Of a stretch of 32,179 nucleotides of DNA, positions 1 through 7,029 are shown piece by piece. The position numbers were made by a program, and so were the translations under genes. Source of the DNA: an uncultured Oscillibacter sp. (GTDB taxonomy: Bacteria > Bacillota > Clostridia > Oscillospirales > Oscillospiraceae); assembly GCA_949959305.1 (NCBI GenBank), contig CATLJA010000014.1, forward strand, positions 1 through 32,179. The letters are read 5' to 3'. The notes below the pieces were generated by a model. That model was not told the DNA's origin. It saw only the letters and a program-made list of their open reading frames with translations, and did not search any database. Every line of letters begins with the position of its first letter. The stretch's first letter is position 1.

Positions 1-265
1 GGTCGTTGTCAAAGATGATCATGGTGGCCTCGGTGTTTTCGCAGTAGAGCTTCACCTCGGCGCACTTGCCCTCGCCGATAAAGGTCCTGGGGTCCGGGCT
101 GTTCCGGTTCTGGAGGACCATTCCCACAGTCTCGCCCCCGGCGGTCTCCACCAGGGCGGACAGCTCCTCCAGGGTGTCCTCCCCGGCGTTTTCCTCCCGC
201 CCCAGGACCGGGGAGTTCAGGCCCACCAAAACCACCTTGTCTCGAATCTTGTCTGTCTCTTGCAT
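1..265 (-). CDS. hflX: GTPase HflX, N-terminal part (runs off the window)
   Basis: The frame starts at ATG 265 behind AAAGGAG and runs off the left edge, giving the first 88 residues. The translated segment carries the HflX N-terminal domain pattern: an opening KVVLVGLN strand, then TVGMVLQNR, the RTFIGEGKCAEV block and IIFDND near the edge. HflX is a ribosome-associated GTPase that splits stalled or stress-inactivated 70S ribosomes; its GTP-binding domain would lie outside the window. It sits 23 bases downstream of the flavin reductase-like gene, so the two are probably co-transcribed. The family call rests on the N-domain only but the motif is distinctive. Confidence 0.88.
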   Translation of the reverse strand, partial: MQETDKIRDKVVLVGLNSPVLGREENAGEDTLEELSALVETAGGETVGMVLQNRNSPDPRTFIGEGKCAEVKLYCENTEATMIIFDND

Positions 266-288
266 AGTACTCCTTTAATATTCGCGTA

Positions 289-807
289 TTACCTGGCGGA
301 GTACGCCTCCACAATCTCGCCGGTGTAGACCCGGTGCCAGCCGCCCTTGGCCCCGTAATTGGGAAGGATTTTTTCCTCCCCGGCGGGGAGCACGCAGGCG
401 GAATCCAGATCCTGGACGTAAAGGGTCCGGCATACCAGAACCAGCTCCGCCTCCTCGAAGAAGGGGGCGCCGCCCGCTCCGGCGCGGACCGTCAGGCCGC
501 ACTCCTTGATTTTGTCCATGTCCCGGCCGCTTTTCGTGCCGCAGAGGGTCATGGTCTTTTTCATGCCCCGGGGGAGTACGGAGACGGTGAAGTACTCCTG
601 CTCCTCCATAAACTGGAAGGTATACCGCTCCGGCCGCACGTAGACCGTGCAGGTTTGCAGGCCCCACAGCCGTCCCGCCTGGCACCAGCCGATGGTCATG
701 GTGTTGCAGCGGTCCGCCGTCCCGGCGGTGAGGAGGGCGTTTTCCGCTCCCAGGGCCGGGAGGATTTCCCGGACGGCGGCTTGGGGCTCGGTAAGATGTA
801 AGCGCAT
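289..807 (-). CDS. flavin reductase-like (FMN-binding split-barrel) protein
   Basis: 172 residues from ATG 807, which has GAAAGGAG upstream; a longer upstream frame exists but lacks a site. The sequence fits the flavin reductase-like domain family (PF01613 type): residues about 25-60 contain the TADRCNTMTIGW segment typical of the flavin-binding loop, followed by a YVRPERYT motif and FTVSVLP. Such proteins bind FMN noncovalently and often act as small flavin reductases or as flavin-binding partners; the substrate cannot be read from sequence. A promoter with a palindrome lies just upstream and hflX follows. The family is likely, the exact role unknown. Confidence 0.8.
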   Translation of the reverse strand: MRLHLTEPQAAVREILPALGAENALLTAGTADRCNTMTIGWCQAGRLWGLQTCTVYVRPERYTFQFMEEQEYFTVSVLPRGMKKTMTLCGTKSGRDMDKIKECGLTVRAGAGGAPFFEEAELVLVCRTLYVQDLDSACVLPAGEEKILPNYGAKGGWHRVYTGEIVEAYSAR

Positions 808-841
808 GGCGTAGGACTCCTTTCTATTTTTCACTGTTTCC

Positions 842-869
842 AGTATATGCGTTTTCCGGAAAAACGCAA
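842..869 (-). promoter_or_regulatory. sigma-A promoter of the flavin reductase-like gene, with palindromic spacer
   Basis: On the minus strand TTGCGT (864-869) and TATACT (842-847) are separated by 16 bases. The spacer region is an inverted repeat, GCGTTTT-CCGGA-AAAACGC (849-867), with a perfect 12-base core TTTTCCGGAAAA. The palindrome could be an operator. Confidence 0.6.
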
Positions 870-887
870 CGGGAAATTTCCCGGCCC

Positions 888-1511
888 CTATGGGTTCAGG
901 GCCCGGATTTCCTCCTGGAGGCACTCCAGGAACCGGGCGGCGTGGCCGCCGTCCATCTGGGCGTGGTGGAACTGGAAGGAGACGGGCAGGGAGGCCCCCA
1001 GGAGCTTTCCGCGGTACTTCCCCCAAATCAGGAAGGGATTGTTGCAGAACCCGGCGTAGATGTTCACCGCCCCGTCGATTTCGGTCTGCGGCAGGGCGGA
1101 GGTGCCGATCACCATATAGCCGCCGTCCAGGTCATAGGCTTTGCCGGAGGCGCGGACCCGCTCCGTCAGGGCCAGGTAGTCTTGCCGGAACTGTTCGAAA
1201 TCCCCGGAGAAGGGCACGTCGCAGGTGGCGATGCCGCCGTTTTCCAGGGCCGCCACCGTATTTACCGCCAGATTATCATAGCGAATCAGCTTGTCCCCCA
1301 CCGGGAGGGTGTAAAACTCCTCCACCCGGGAGGCCGCTTTCCCGGCGCACCAGCACAGCAGCATGTTGAATTTCAAGCCGCGCCTGCGGCTCAGCCCCAC
1401 GGGCCGGGACACGTCCAGGGTCTTGACCAGCGTCACCATGGGCATGGGGGCCTTCCCCCACAGCGCGAAGGCCCCGGCGCGGGGCGTTTGTCTCGGGTCC
1501 AGTTCTTCCAT
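888..1511 (-). CDS. CatA-like chloramphenicol acetyltransferase family protein
   Basis: 207 residues from ATG 1511 behind AAGGAGG at 7 bases. The C-terminal part has the family signature HHxxxDG (residues 182-188, HHAQMDG), which carries the catalytic histidine of type A chloramphenicol acetyltransferases, preceded by SFQF. A NIYAGFCNNPFLIWGK segment matches the family's trimer/active-site region. The length is close to the usual 210-220. These enzymes transfer acetyl from acetyl-CoA to the 3-hydroxyl of chloramphenicol, but chromosomal relatives in anaerobes often have other or unknown acceptors, so resistance should not be assumed. It lies between a GNAT gene (60 bases upstream) and the flavin reductase-like gene. 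Confidence 0.8.
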   Translation of the reverse strand: MEELDPRQTPRAGAFALWGKAPMPMVTLVKTLDVSRPVGLSRRRGLKFNMLLCWCAGKAASRVEEFYTLPVGDKLIRYDNLAVNTVAALENGGIATCDVPFSGDFEQFRQDYLALTERVRASGKAYDLDGGYMVIGTSALPQTEIDGAVNIYAGFCNNPFLIWGKYRGKLLGASLPVSFQFHHAQMDGGHAARFLECLQEEIRALNP

Positions 1512-1571
1512 GACCGTTCCTCCTTAATAAAAACGCGGCTCAGGCAAACGCGGCGGGAATCTCCCCGCTTT

Positions 1572-2030
1572 TTACGGTTCCCTATGGATATACAGCCTTA
1601 AAAGGCCGGGCGCGCCGTCTTCCCCCGTCATGCAGAAAAACTCCCATCCATAGCGCTCGTAAAAGGACGTGTGGTCCGTTACAAGGTACAGCGTATCCAC
1701 TCCCCTGGCTTTCATATCGGCGCACGCAAAGCCCAGCAGGGCTCCGGCGATTCCCTCGCGCCGCCGGTCCTCCTCCGTATATGCCGCGCAGACATTGGGA
1801 GCAAGGTCCTTTCGGGCGTGGAAATCATTTTCAATCACGCCGAGCCCGCCGATGATTCTGCCGGATTCCATCGCGGCATACCACTGCGGAACGGACGCCC
1901 TTCCATCCACGCACGCCTCCATGCTGTCCAGATAGGCGGCCAGGGGAATTCCCCACTTTTCATGGAACCATTGCGCCGTCTCCGCTTTCAGTTCCGGCCT
2001 GTCCGCGAGGCGTATGATTTCCCAGCTCAT
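1572..2030 (-). CDS. GNAT family N-acetyltransferase
   Basis: 152 residues from ATG 2030 behind GAGGAGGG; the frame is open further upstream but crosses the rpmE terminator. It has the GNAT layout: a beta strand ending RIIGGLGVIEND, then an acetyl-CoA binding loop with the R/Q-x-x-G-x-G/A-like segment RRREGIAGALL (about residues 87-97), and a C-terminal TLYLVTDHTSFYERYGWEF motif shared with small-molecule and aminoglycoside-like GNATs. It would acetylate an unknown amine using acetyl-CoA in the cytoplasm. It follows the rpmE terminator and may be transcribed by readthrough or its own promoter, none being clear. Confidence 0.85.
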   Translation of the reverse strand: MSWEIIRLADRPELKAETAQWFHEKWGIPLAAYLDSMEACVDGRASVPQWYAAMESGRIIGGLGVIENDFHARKDLAPNVCAAYTEEDRRREGIAGALLGFACADMKARGVDTLYLVTDHTSFYERYGWEFFCMTGEDGAPGLLRLYIHREP

Positions 2031-2055
2031 TTTCCGTTCCCTCCTCAAAGGCGCG

Positions 2056-2090
2056 AAAAAGAGCGCGCCGCAGCTACGGCGCGCTCTTTT
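2056..2090 (-). terminator. rho-independent terminator after rpmE
   Basis: Perfect 10-base stem GAGCGCGCCG / CGGCGCGCTC (2061-2070 and 2077-2086) with a 6-base loop, followed on the minus strand by TTTTT; it also has Ts on the plus strand. Confidence 0.85.
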
Positions 2091-2103
2091 GAATGTGACG
2101 TGC

Positions 2104-2307
2104 TCACTTGTCCAGGCCGAACCTCTTGTTGAACTTCGCGACCCGGCCGCCGGTGTCCACCAGCTTCTGCTTGCCGGTGAAGAAGGGGTGACACTTAGAG
2201 CAGACTTCCACCTTGATATCCTTCTTGGTAGAACCTGTCTCAATCACATTACCGCAGGCGCATGTAATCGTAGTCTGCTGATAATTGGGATGGATTCCTT
2301 CCTTCAT
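2104..2307 (-). CDS. rpmE: 50S ribosomal protein L31, zinc-binding type
   Basis: 67 residues starting MKEGIHPNY, a canonical bacterial L31. The zinc ribbon cysteines are present: C16 and C18 (CAC) and C36 and C39 (CSKC), which marks the zinc-containing C+ form. L31 sits at the central protuberance and bridges the subunits. ATG 2307 is chosen over the GTG 12 bases upstream because AAAGGGGTGA is correctly spaced for it. It has its own promoter and terminator, so it is monocistronic. Its neighbour upstream is the zinc-type ABC permease, which may be coincidence or reflect zinc economy. Confidence 0.97.
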   Translation of the reverse strand: MKEGIHPNYQQTTITCACGNVIETGSTKKDIKVEVCSKCHPFFTGKQKLVDTGGRVAKFNKRFGLDK

Positions 2308-2357
2308 TGCTCTGTTCACCCCTTTCTAAAACAAATTGCCTTATAACAGCATCTGTC

Positions 2358-2386
2358 AGTATAGCACGGCGTTTTTTAAAATGCAA
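2358..2386 (-). promoter_or_regulatory. rpmE promoter
   Basis: Minus strand: TTGCAT (2381-2386), 17-base spacer, TATACT (2358-2363), about 50 bases before the rpmE start. The -35 is weak, the -10 good. Confidence 0.55.
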
Positions 2387-2410
2387 GCCTTTTCTTCGAT
2401 TTGGGGAAGT

Positions 2411-3232
2411 TTATTTTTTCCGCCTTCCCCGCAGCGCCCCCGCCCCGCAGGCCAGAAGGAACAGCGCTAGGTTCGCCGCCACCACCGTGGCCCCCACCGG
2501 CGTGGAGCAGGCGAAGGACACAGCCAGCCCCGCGCAGAAGCACCCGACCGACGTAAACGCGGCGCAGAGGGTCACCCCCAGGAAGCTCCGAAAAAGCCGC
2601 ATGGCCGTCAGCGCCGGGAAAATCACCAGGGAGGAGATCAGCATGGCCCCCATCATCCGCATTCCCAGGACGATGGTCAGCGCCGTCAGCATGGCGAGAA
2701 GGGCGTTGTACCGGTTTACCTTCAGCCCCGTGGCCCGGGAGAAGCTCTCGTCGAAGGTCACGGCGAAAATCCGGTGATAGAACAGGACGAACAGCGCCAG
2801 CACCGCGGCGCAGAGAATCACCGACAGCGCCACGTCCGCCCTGCTCATGGCCAGGACGCTTCCGAACATGTAGTTGTCCACGTCCGTGGTCATGCCGGAG
2901 GTCTTGGAAATCACCAGCACCCCCAGGGCCAGGGAGGAGGCGCTGACCACGGCGACGGCGGCGTCGCTGTTCCACCGGGGGCTGTCCGCTACCCGGAGGA
3001 GGAGGAACGCCGCCGCGACGACCACGGGGATGGAGAAATACAGCGGCGTGAACCCCAGGGCCACCGCCGCGGCCAGAGCGCCGAAGGATACGTGGCTGAG
3101 CCCGTCGCCGATCATGGAATACCGCTTCAGCACCAGGGGCACCCCCAGCAGCGCGGCGCAGAGGCTCACCAGCACGCCGGCAGCCAGGGCCCGCTGGATG
3201 AAGGGAAAGGAAAACATCACAAACAAGCTCAT
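2411..3232 (-). CDS. znuB: metal (zinc/manganese-type) ABC transporter permease
   Basis: 273 residues, highly hydrophobic with about eight membrane segments, in the ABC-3 permease family (ZnuB/MntB/AdcB). Recognisable family blocks are GVPLVLKRYSMIGDGLSHVSFGALA near residues 30-55 and GMRMMGAMLISSLVIFPALTAM near 180-205. It forms the membrane channel for zinc or manganese import. Its ATG overlaps the stop of the ATPase gene by four bases (ATGA at 3229-3232), showing translational coupling. The substrate-binding lipoprotein is not in this cluster. Zinc is preferred to manganese only by general family resemblance; the symbol is therefore provisional. Confidence 0.88.
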   Translation of the reverse strand: MSLFVMFSFPFIQRALAAGVLVSLCAALLGVPLVLKRYSMIGDGLSHVSFGALAAAVALGFTPLYFSIPVVVAAAFLLLRVADSPRWNSDAAVAVVSASSLALGVLVISKTSGMTTDVDNYMFGSVLAMSRADVALSVILCAAVLALFVLFYHRIFAVTFDESFSRATGLKVNRYNALLAMLTALTIVLGMRMMGAMLISSLVIFPALTAMRLFRSFLGVTLCAAFTSVGCFCAGLAVSFACSTPVGATVVAANLALFLLACGAGALRGRRKK

Positions 3233-3942
3233 TCCGCCGCCTCCTTGAAACGCCTCCCGCAGGGGGAGGCCAGATACTCCGCCGGAGAGCCCAGGAATAT
3301 CCCCCCATGCCCGATATGCAGCACCATCCCCGCGTCCCGGAAGGCCGGGCGGAGATCGTGGGTCACCATGACCACGGCCATGCCCTCCTTTTTATTCAGG
3401 TAAGCCAGGGTTTTGTAGAGGTCCTGGGCGGCGGCGGGGTCCAGCCCGGTGACGGGCTCGTCCAGAATCAGCAGCCGCTCCGCGGCGCAGAGGGCCCGGG
3501 CCAGAAGCACCCGCTGCTGCTGGCCCCCGGAGAGCTCCCGGTAGCTCTTTCCCCGCAGCTCCAGCACGCCCAGCTTCCCCATGTTCATCAGCGCCCGGGA
3601 GCGCTGGGCGGCGGAATAAAAAAACCGCAGGCCCTTTCGGCTCAGGCAGCCGGAGAGGACCACCTCCTCCACCGTGGCGGGGAAGTCCCGCTGGGCCCGG
3701 GTCTGCTGGGGAAGGTAGCCCACGGCCCCCTCTTTCAGCTCCGCCGCCCGCTGGATGCTTCCCGAAAGGGGCGGCAGGAGGCCCAGAAGCCCCCGCAGCA
3801 GGGTGGACTTCCCGGAGCCGTTGTCCCCCACGACGCAGAGGTAGTCCCCGCTCCGGACGCGGAGATTCAAGCGGGTCAGAACGCTTTGTCCCTCGTACCC
3901 CAGGGACAGGTCCCGGCAGACAATGAGGTCGGCATGCTCCAT
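3229..3942 (-). CDS. znuC: metal ABC transporter ATP-binding protein
   Basis: 237 residues from ATG 3942, which has AGGAGG upstream; the open frame continues to 4008 without a site. All ABC ATPase motifs are intact: Walker A GDNGSGKST (39-47), signature LSGGQQQR (137-144), Walker B LLILDEP (157-163), D-loop GLDP and H-loop VTHD (H195). The short Q-loop context YLPQQT fits the ZnuC/AdcC/MntA group. It energises metal uptake with the coupled permease. A strong promoter lies at 3980-4008, divergent from the sugar operon. No convincing Zur operator could be picked out by eye. Confidence 0.9.
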   Translation of the reverse strand: MEHADLIVCRDLSLGYEGQSVLTRLNLRVRSGDYLCVVGDNGSGKSTLLRGLLGLLPPLSGSIQRAAELKEGAVGYLPQQTRAQRDFPATVEEVVLSGCLSRKGLRFFYSAAQRSRALMNMGKLGVLELRGKSYRELSGGQQQRVLLARALCAAERLLILDEPVTGLDPAAAQDLYKTLAYLNKKEGMAVVMVTHDLRPAFRDAGMVLHIGHGGIFLGSPAEYLASPCGRRFKEAAE

Positions 3943-3979
3943 AGTTCGCCTCCTGGCTTGCAAGCTGCAAATTGCTGAC

Positions 3980-4008
3980 ATCTTACAGCGGGACGGCGGA
4001 AAAGTCAA
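3980..4008 (-). promoter_or_regulatory. promoter of the metal ABC operon
   Basis: Minus strand: TTGACT (4003-4008), 17-base spacer, TAAGAT (3980-3985); about 38 bases before the ATPase start. Confidence 0.7.
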
Positions 4009-4132
4009 GGGCCGCCTTTCCCCTCCCGGCCCGCCGGACGGCGCCCCGCCGGTGCGAATACAGCTTCTTAGATACTATCCACAAAAACATCCGTTTATTT
4101 CTTCGGTACTGTACAAAATCGGTATACTCTTC

Positions 4133-4162
4133 TTGACTGGCGGCTGTATCCTGTGCTAGAAT
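4133..4162 (+). promoter_or_regulatory. promoter of the sugar-type ABC operon
   Basis: TTGACT (4133-4138), 18-base spacer, TAGAAT (4157-4162). It leaves an untranslated leader of about 150 bases before the binding-protein start at 4321. Confidence 0.7.
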
Positions 4163-4182
4163 ATGAACGTATTTGCCGGAAG

Positions 4183-4283
4183 GCACGGCGGTCTTTCCTC
4201 CAGGGAATTTGGGAAAGGGAGCGCTCCCTTTCCCTGCGCTTTGCAAAGCGCAGGGGCCAGAGTCTTTGGGGGGAAATCCGTGC
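4183..4283 (+). repeat. structured leader with two overlapping perfect palindromes
   Basis: A 24-base perfect palindrome at 4211-4234 (arm GGGAAAGGGAGC) is followed by a 24-base perfect palindrome at 4232-4255 (arm CCCTGCGCTTTG); they share the CCC at 4232-4234, so the two hairpins compete for it. GCACGG (4183-4188) and CCGTGC (4278-4283) can close an outer stem. The gap 3943-4320 otherwise holds only the two divergent promoters. The block may be an RNA regulatory leader or a dispersed palindromic repeat. Confidence 0.6.
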
Positions 4284-4320
4284 TTTTCGGGGAAACTATT
4301 TAAAAAGGAGAAAAGAAGTT

Positions 4321-5373
4321 ATGAAGAAGTTTCTCGCGCTGATCCTTTCCCTCGCCATGGCCCTGTCCCTGGCCGCCTGCGGCGGCGACAAGGGCGGCTC
4401 CGCCCCCTCCGGCGGAGACCAGCAGCAGTCCCAGCCCGCCGACTCCGGCAGCGGCGCCCAGCCCGCCGATTCCGGCGAGGAGAGCTACAACATCTCCGTC
4501 ATCCTGAAGACCACCGCCTCCGAGTACTGGGGCTACGTGGTGGCCGGCGCCGAGGCGTATGGCAAGGAGCATCCCAATGTGACCGTCACGGTCAAGGGAG
4601 CCACCTCCGAAACGGCCTATGACGAACAGCTGAACATGATCGAGACCGACATGAACAACGGCGACATCGACGGCTACGTCATCGCCCCCCTCCAGGCCGA
4701 CATGGTCGCCAACATGATCTCCGGCCAGACCAAGCCCATCGTGGCCGTGGACACCGACATCGACGCCCCCGAGGTCCTCTCCTTCGTCGGCACCGGCAAC
4801 GAGGCCGCCGGCAAGCTGGGCGGCGAGGCCGCCGCCAACCTGGCCAAGGAGCGCGGCTGGACCGAGATCAAGTGCATTGAGATCGCCGGCGTTCAGGGCG
4901 ACTCCACCAACGAGGCCCGCATGGCGGGCTACAAGGCCGGCATCGAGGCCGCCGGCGGCACCTTCCTGGACAAGGAGACCCAGTACGCCAACGCCGTGGC
5001 CGACCAGGCCGTCACCTGCATGGAGGCCATCATCCAGAACCACCCCGAAGGCATCGCCGTGATCTGCGCCAACAACGACGACATGGCCATGGCCGCCGCC
5101 CGCGCCGCCGCCGCTTCCGGCAACGAGAACTACAAGAACACCGTCTTCCTGGGCTTCGACGGCATCCAGTCCGCCTGCAACTCCATCCTCGCCGGTGAGG
5201 AGACCATGTCCGTCTGCCAGCAGGGCTACAGCATGGGCTACAACTCTGTGGACGCCGTGGTCCGCGCCCTTCAGGGCGAGAAGCTGGACGAGTTCATTGA
5301 CGCCGGCGCCAGCATCGTCGATCCCTCCAACGCCCAGGCCCGCCTGGAGGAGCTCCAGGGCTACCTGGCCTGA
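4321..5373 (+). CDS. sugar ABC transporter substrate-binding lipoprotein
   Basis: 350 residues from ATG 4321 behind AAAAGGAG; the frame is open upstream but the signal peptide fixes this start. A lipoprotein signal peptide with lipobox LAAC puts the lipidated cysteine at C20, followed by a Gly/Ser/Pro/Gln-rich linker to about residue 55. The rest is a periplasmic-binding-protein type 4 fold (RbsB-like, PF13407): SVILKTTASEYW at the start, then IAPLQADMV, GTGNEAAGKLGGE and LGFDGI. It captures a monosaccharide or polyol outside the membrane. The linked inositol dehydrogenase-like gene suggests inositol. Codons end almost always in C or G, as expected of a highly expressed gene. Confidence 0.92.
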   Translation: MKKFLALILSLAMALSLAACGGDKGGSAPSGGDQQQSQPADSGSGAQPADSGEESYNISVILKTTASEYWGYVVAGAEAYGKEHPNVTVTVKGATSETAYDEQLNMIETDMNNGDIDGYVIAPLQADMVANMISGQTKPIVAVDTDIDAPEVLSFVGTGNEAAGKLGGEAAANLAKERGWTEIKCIEIAGVQGDSTNEARMAGYKAGIEAAGGTFLDKETQYANAVADQAVTCMEAIIQNHPEGIAVICANNDDMAMAAARAAAASGNENYKNTVFLGFDGIQSACNSILAGEETMSVCQQGYSMGYNSVDAVVRALQGEKLDEFIDAGASIVDPSNAQARLEELQGYLA

Positions 5374-5407
5374 TAAAGCAAGCCGTACATCCCTTTTGAA
5401 GTGAGAG

Positions 5408-5460
5408 GAAGGGGCCCCGTTCCGGCTCCGCCGGAGCGGGCCCCTTTTCTCTTTTCCCTG
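5408..5460 (+). terminator. intercistronic terminator-like hairpin after the binding protein gene
   Basis: A long stem, AAGGGGCCC...GGCCCCTT with an inner CCGGC/GCCGG, ends in TTTTCTCTTTT. It lies in the 153-base gap before the ATPase gene and probably gives higher expression of the binding protein by partial termination or 3' end protection. Confidence 0.8.
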
Positions 5461-5526
5461 TAACATATTTCCAGAAACAAGCGTGCCGCAAAACCCTGAT
5501 TTCCAAGAGAATGAGGTGATTATTAG

Positions 5527-7029
5527 GTGGGCGAATACGTAGTTGAGCTGAAAAACGTAACCAAGCGGTTCCCCGGCGTCGTGGCCCTGCACAACATGCA
5601 GCTGGCCGTGAAGCCGGGCGAGATTCACGGGCTGATCGGTGAGAACGGCGCGGGCAAATCCACGCTGATCAAGGTTCTTACCGGCGTCCACATGGCGGAC
5701 GAGGGCGAGATCTATGTCCACGGAGAGCGGAAGGTCTTCAAAAACCCCAACGAGTCCGCCGCCGCGGGCATTGCCTGCGTGTATCAGGAGCTGAACATCG
5801 AAAAGCTCCTCAGCGTAACCGACAACATCTTTATCAACAAATGGACCAAGAAGGGCTTCCTTCTGGACTACGAGGGCATGCACAAAAAGGCCGCCGAGGT
5901 CATGCAGTCCCTGGGCCAGGACATCGACCCCCGGAAGGCCGCAGGCACCTTCGGCATGGGCGTCCAGCAGATGATCGAGATTGCCAAGGCCGTCCTGATC
6001 GACGCGAAAATGATCATTATGGACGAGCCGACCTCCTCCCTGGGCGAAAAAGAGGTCAAGCAGCTGATGCAGACCTGCCGGGAGCTGAAGGCCCGGGGCG
6101 TGGGCATCCTCTTCGTCTCCCACAAGCTGGAGGAGCTGTTCGAACTCTGCGACCGGGTGACGGTCATCCGGGACGGCGAGTACATCGAGACCCGGGACAT
6201 CCAGGACTGGAACAACGACTCCCTCATCACCGCCATGGTGGGCCGGACCCTGGAGAACCAGTTCCCCAAGGAGTTCGGCGCCAAGGGCGAGTGCATGCTG
6301 AAAATTGAGAACCTCTCCATCGGCGGCGTGCTGAGAAACGTCAGCCTGGAGGCCTACGGCGGCCAGATTCTGGGGCTCAGCGGCCTGGTGGGCGCGGGGC
6401 GGACGGAGACCGTCCGGGCCGTCTTCGGCGCGGACCCCATCGACGGCGGCAAAATCTACATCAAGGGTAAAGAAGTCCATATCAAGAGCCCCAAGCAGGC
6501 CATCGCCGAGGGCATCGCCCTGCTGACGGAGGACCGGAAGGGCCAGGGCTTGGTGCTGGCGGAGTCCATCCGCACGAACCTGGTGCTCTCCAGCCTGAAG
6601 CGGTACACCACCGGGCTGTTCCTGGACGAAAAGCGCATTCAGGAATCCGGCGAGGGCCACATCCAGACCCTGCGGATCAAGACCCCCTCCATCGACGAAA
6701 TCGTGGGCCAGCTCTCCGGCGGCAACCAGCAGAAGGTGGTCATCGGAAAGTGGCTCAACAGTGAAGCGGACATTTACATCTTCGACGAGCCCACCCGCGG
6801 CATCGACGTGGGCGCGAAGGTCGAGGTTTACAACGTTATGAACAGCCTGGTAAAGGCGGGGAAATGCGTCATCATGATCTCCTCCGAAATGCCGGAGATT
6901 CTGGGCATGAGCGACCGGGTGGTCGTCATGCGGGGCGGCCGGGTCATGGCCACCGTAGAGCGGGACAGCAAGCATTTCAACCAGGAGGACATTATGAAAG
7001 CGGCTTGGGGAGGTAGTTTAGATGACTAA
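5527..7029 (+). CDS. sugar ABC transporter ATPase (two-domain, RbsA/MglA type)
   Basis: 500 residues from GTG 5527 with GAGGTG 8 bases upstream. Two tandem ABC domains: the first has Walker A GENGAGKST (38-46), Walker B IIMDEPTSSLGEKE and H-loop VSHK; the second has the degenerate P-loop GLVGAGRTE, signature LSGGNQQKV and Walker B IYIFDEPTRGIDVGAK. This pairing, with a defective second P-loop, is the hallmark of the carbohydrate uptake transporter 2 family (ribose, galactose, inositol importers). It overlaps the permease gene by eight bases. It powers uptake with the preceding lipoprotein and following permease. Confidence 0.95.
   Translation: MGEYVVELKNVTKRFPGVVALHNMQLAVKPGEIHGLIGENGAGKSTLIKVLTGVHMADEGEIYVHGERKVFKNPNESAAAGIACVYQELNIEKLLSVTDNIFINKWTKKGFLLDYEGMHKKAAEVMQSLGQDIDPRKAAGTFGMGVQQMIEIAKAVLIDAKMIIMDEPTSSLGEKEVKQLMQTCRELKARGVGILFVSHKLEELFELCDRVTVIRDGEYIETRDIQDWNNDSLITAMVGRTLENQFPKEFGAKGECMLKIENLSIGGVLRNVSLEAYGGQILGLSGLVGAGRTETVRAVFGADPIDGGKIYIKGKEVHIKSPKQAIAEGIALLTEDRKGQGLVLAESIRTNLVLSSLKRYTTGLFLDEKRIQESGEGHIQTLRIKTPSIDEIVGQLSGGNQQKVVIGKWLNSEADIYIFDEPTRGIDVGAKVEVYNVMNSLVKAGKCVIMISSEMPEILGMSDRVVVMRGGRVMATVERDSKHFNQEDIMKAAWGGSLDD

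Noticed and set aside
1512..1571. Possible terminator between the GNAT and CatA-like genes
   Set aside because: Stem GCGGG/CCCGC is short and followed by only three Ts on the minus strand; too weak to annotate.
4300..6975. Very long open frame on the minus strand opposite the sugar operon
   Set aside because: It lies entirely antisense to well-supported binding-protein and ATPase genes, has no family motifs and arises from GC-rich third positions.
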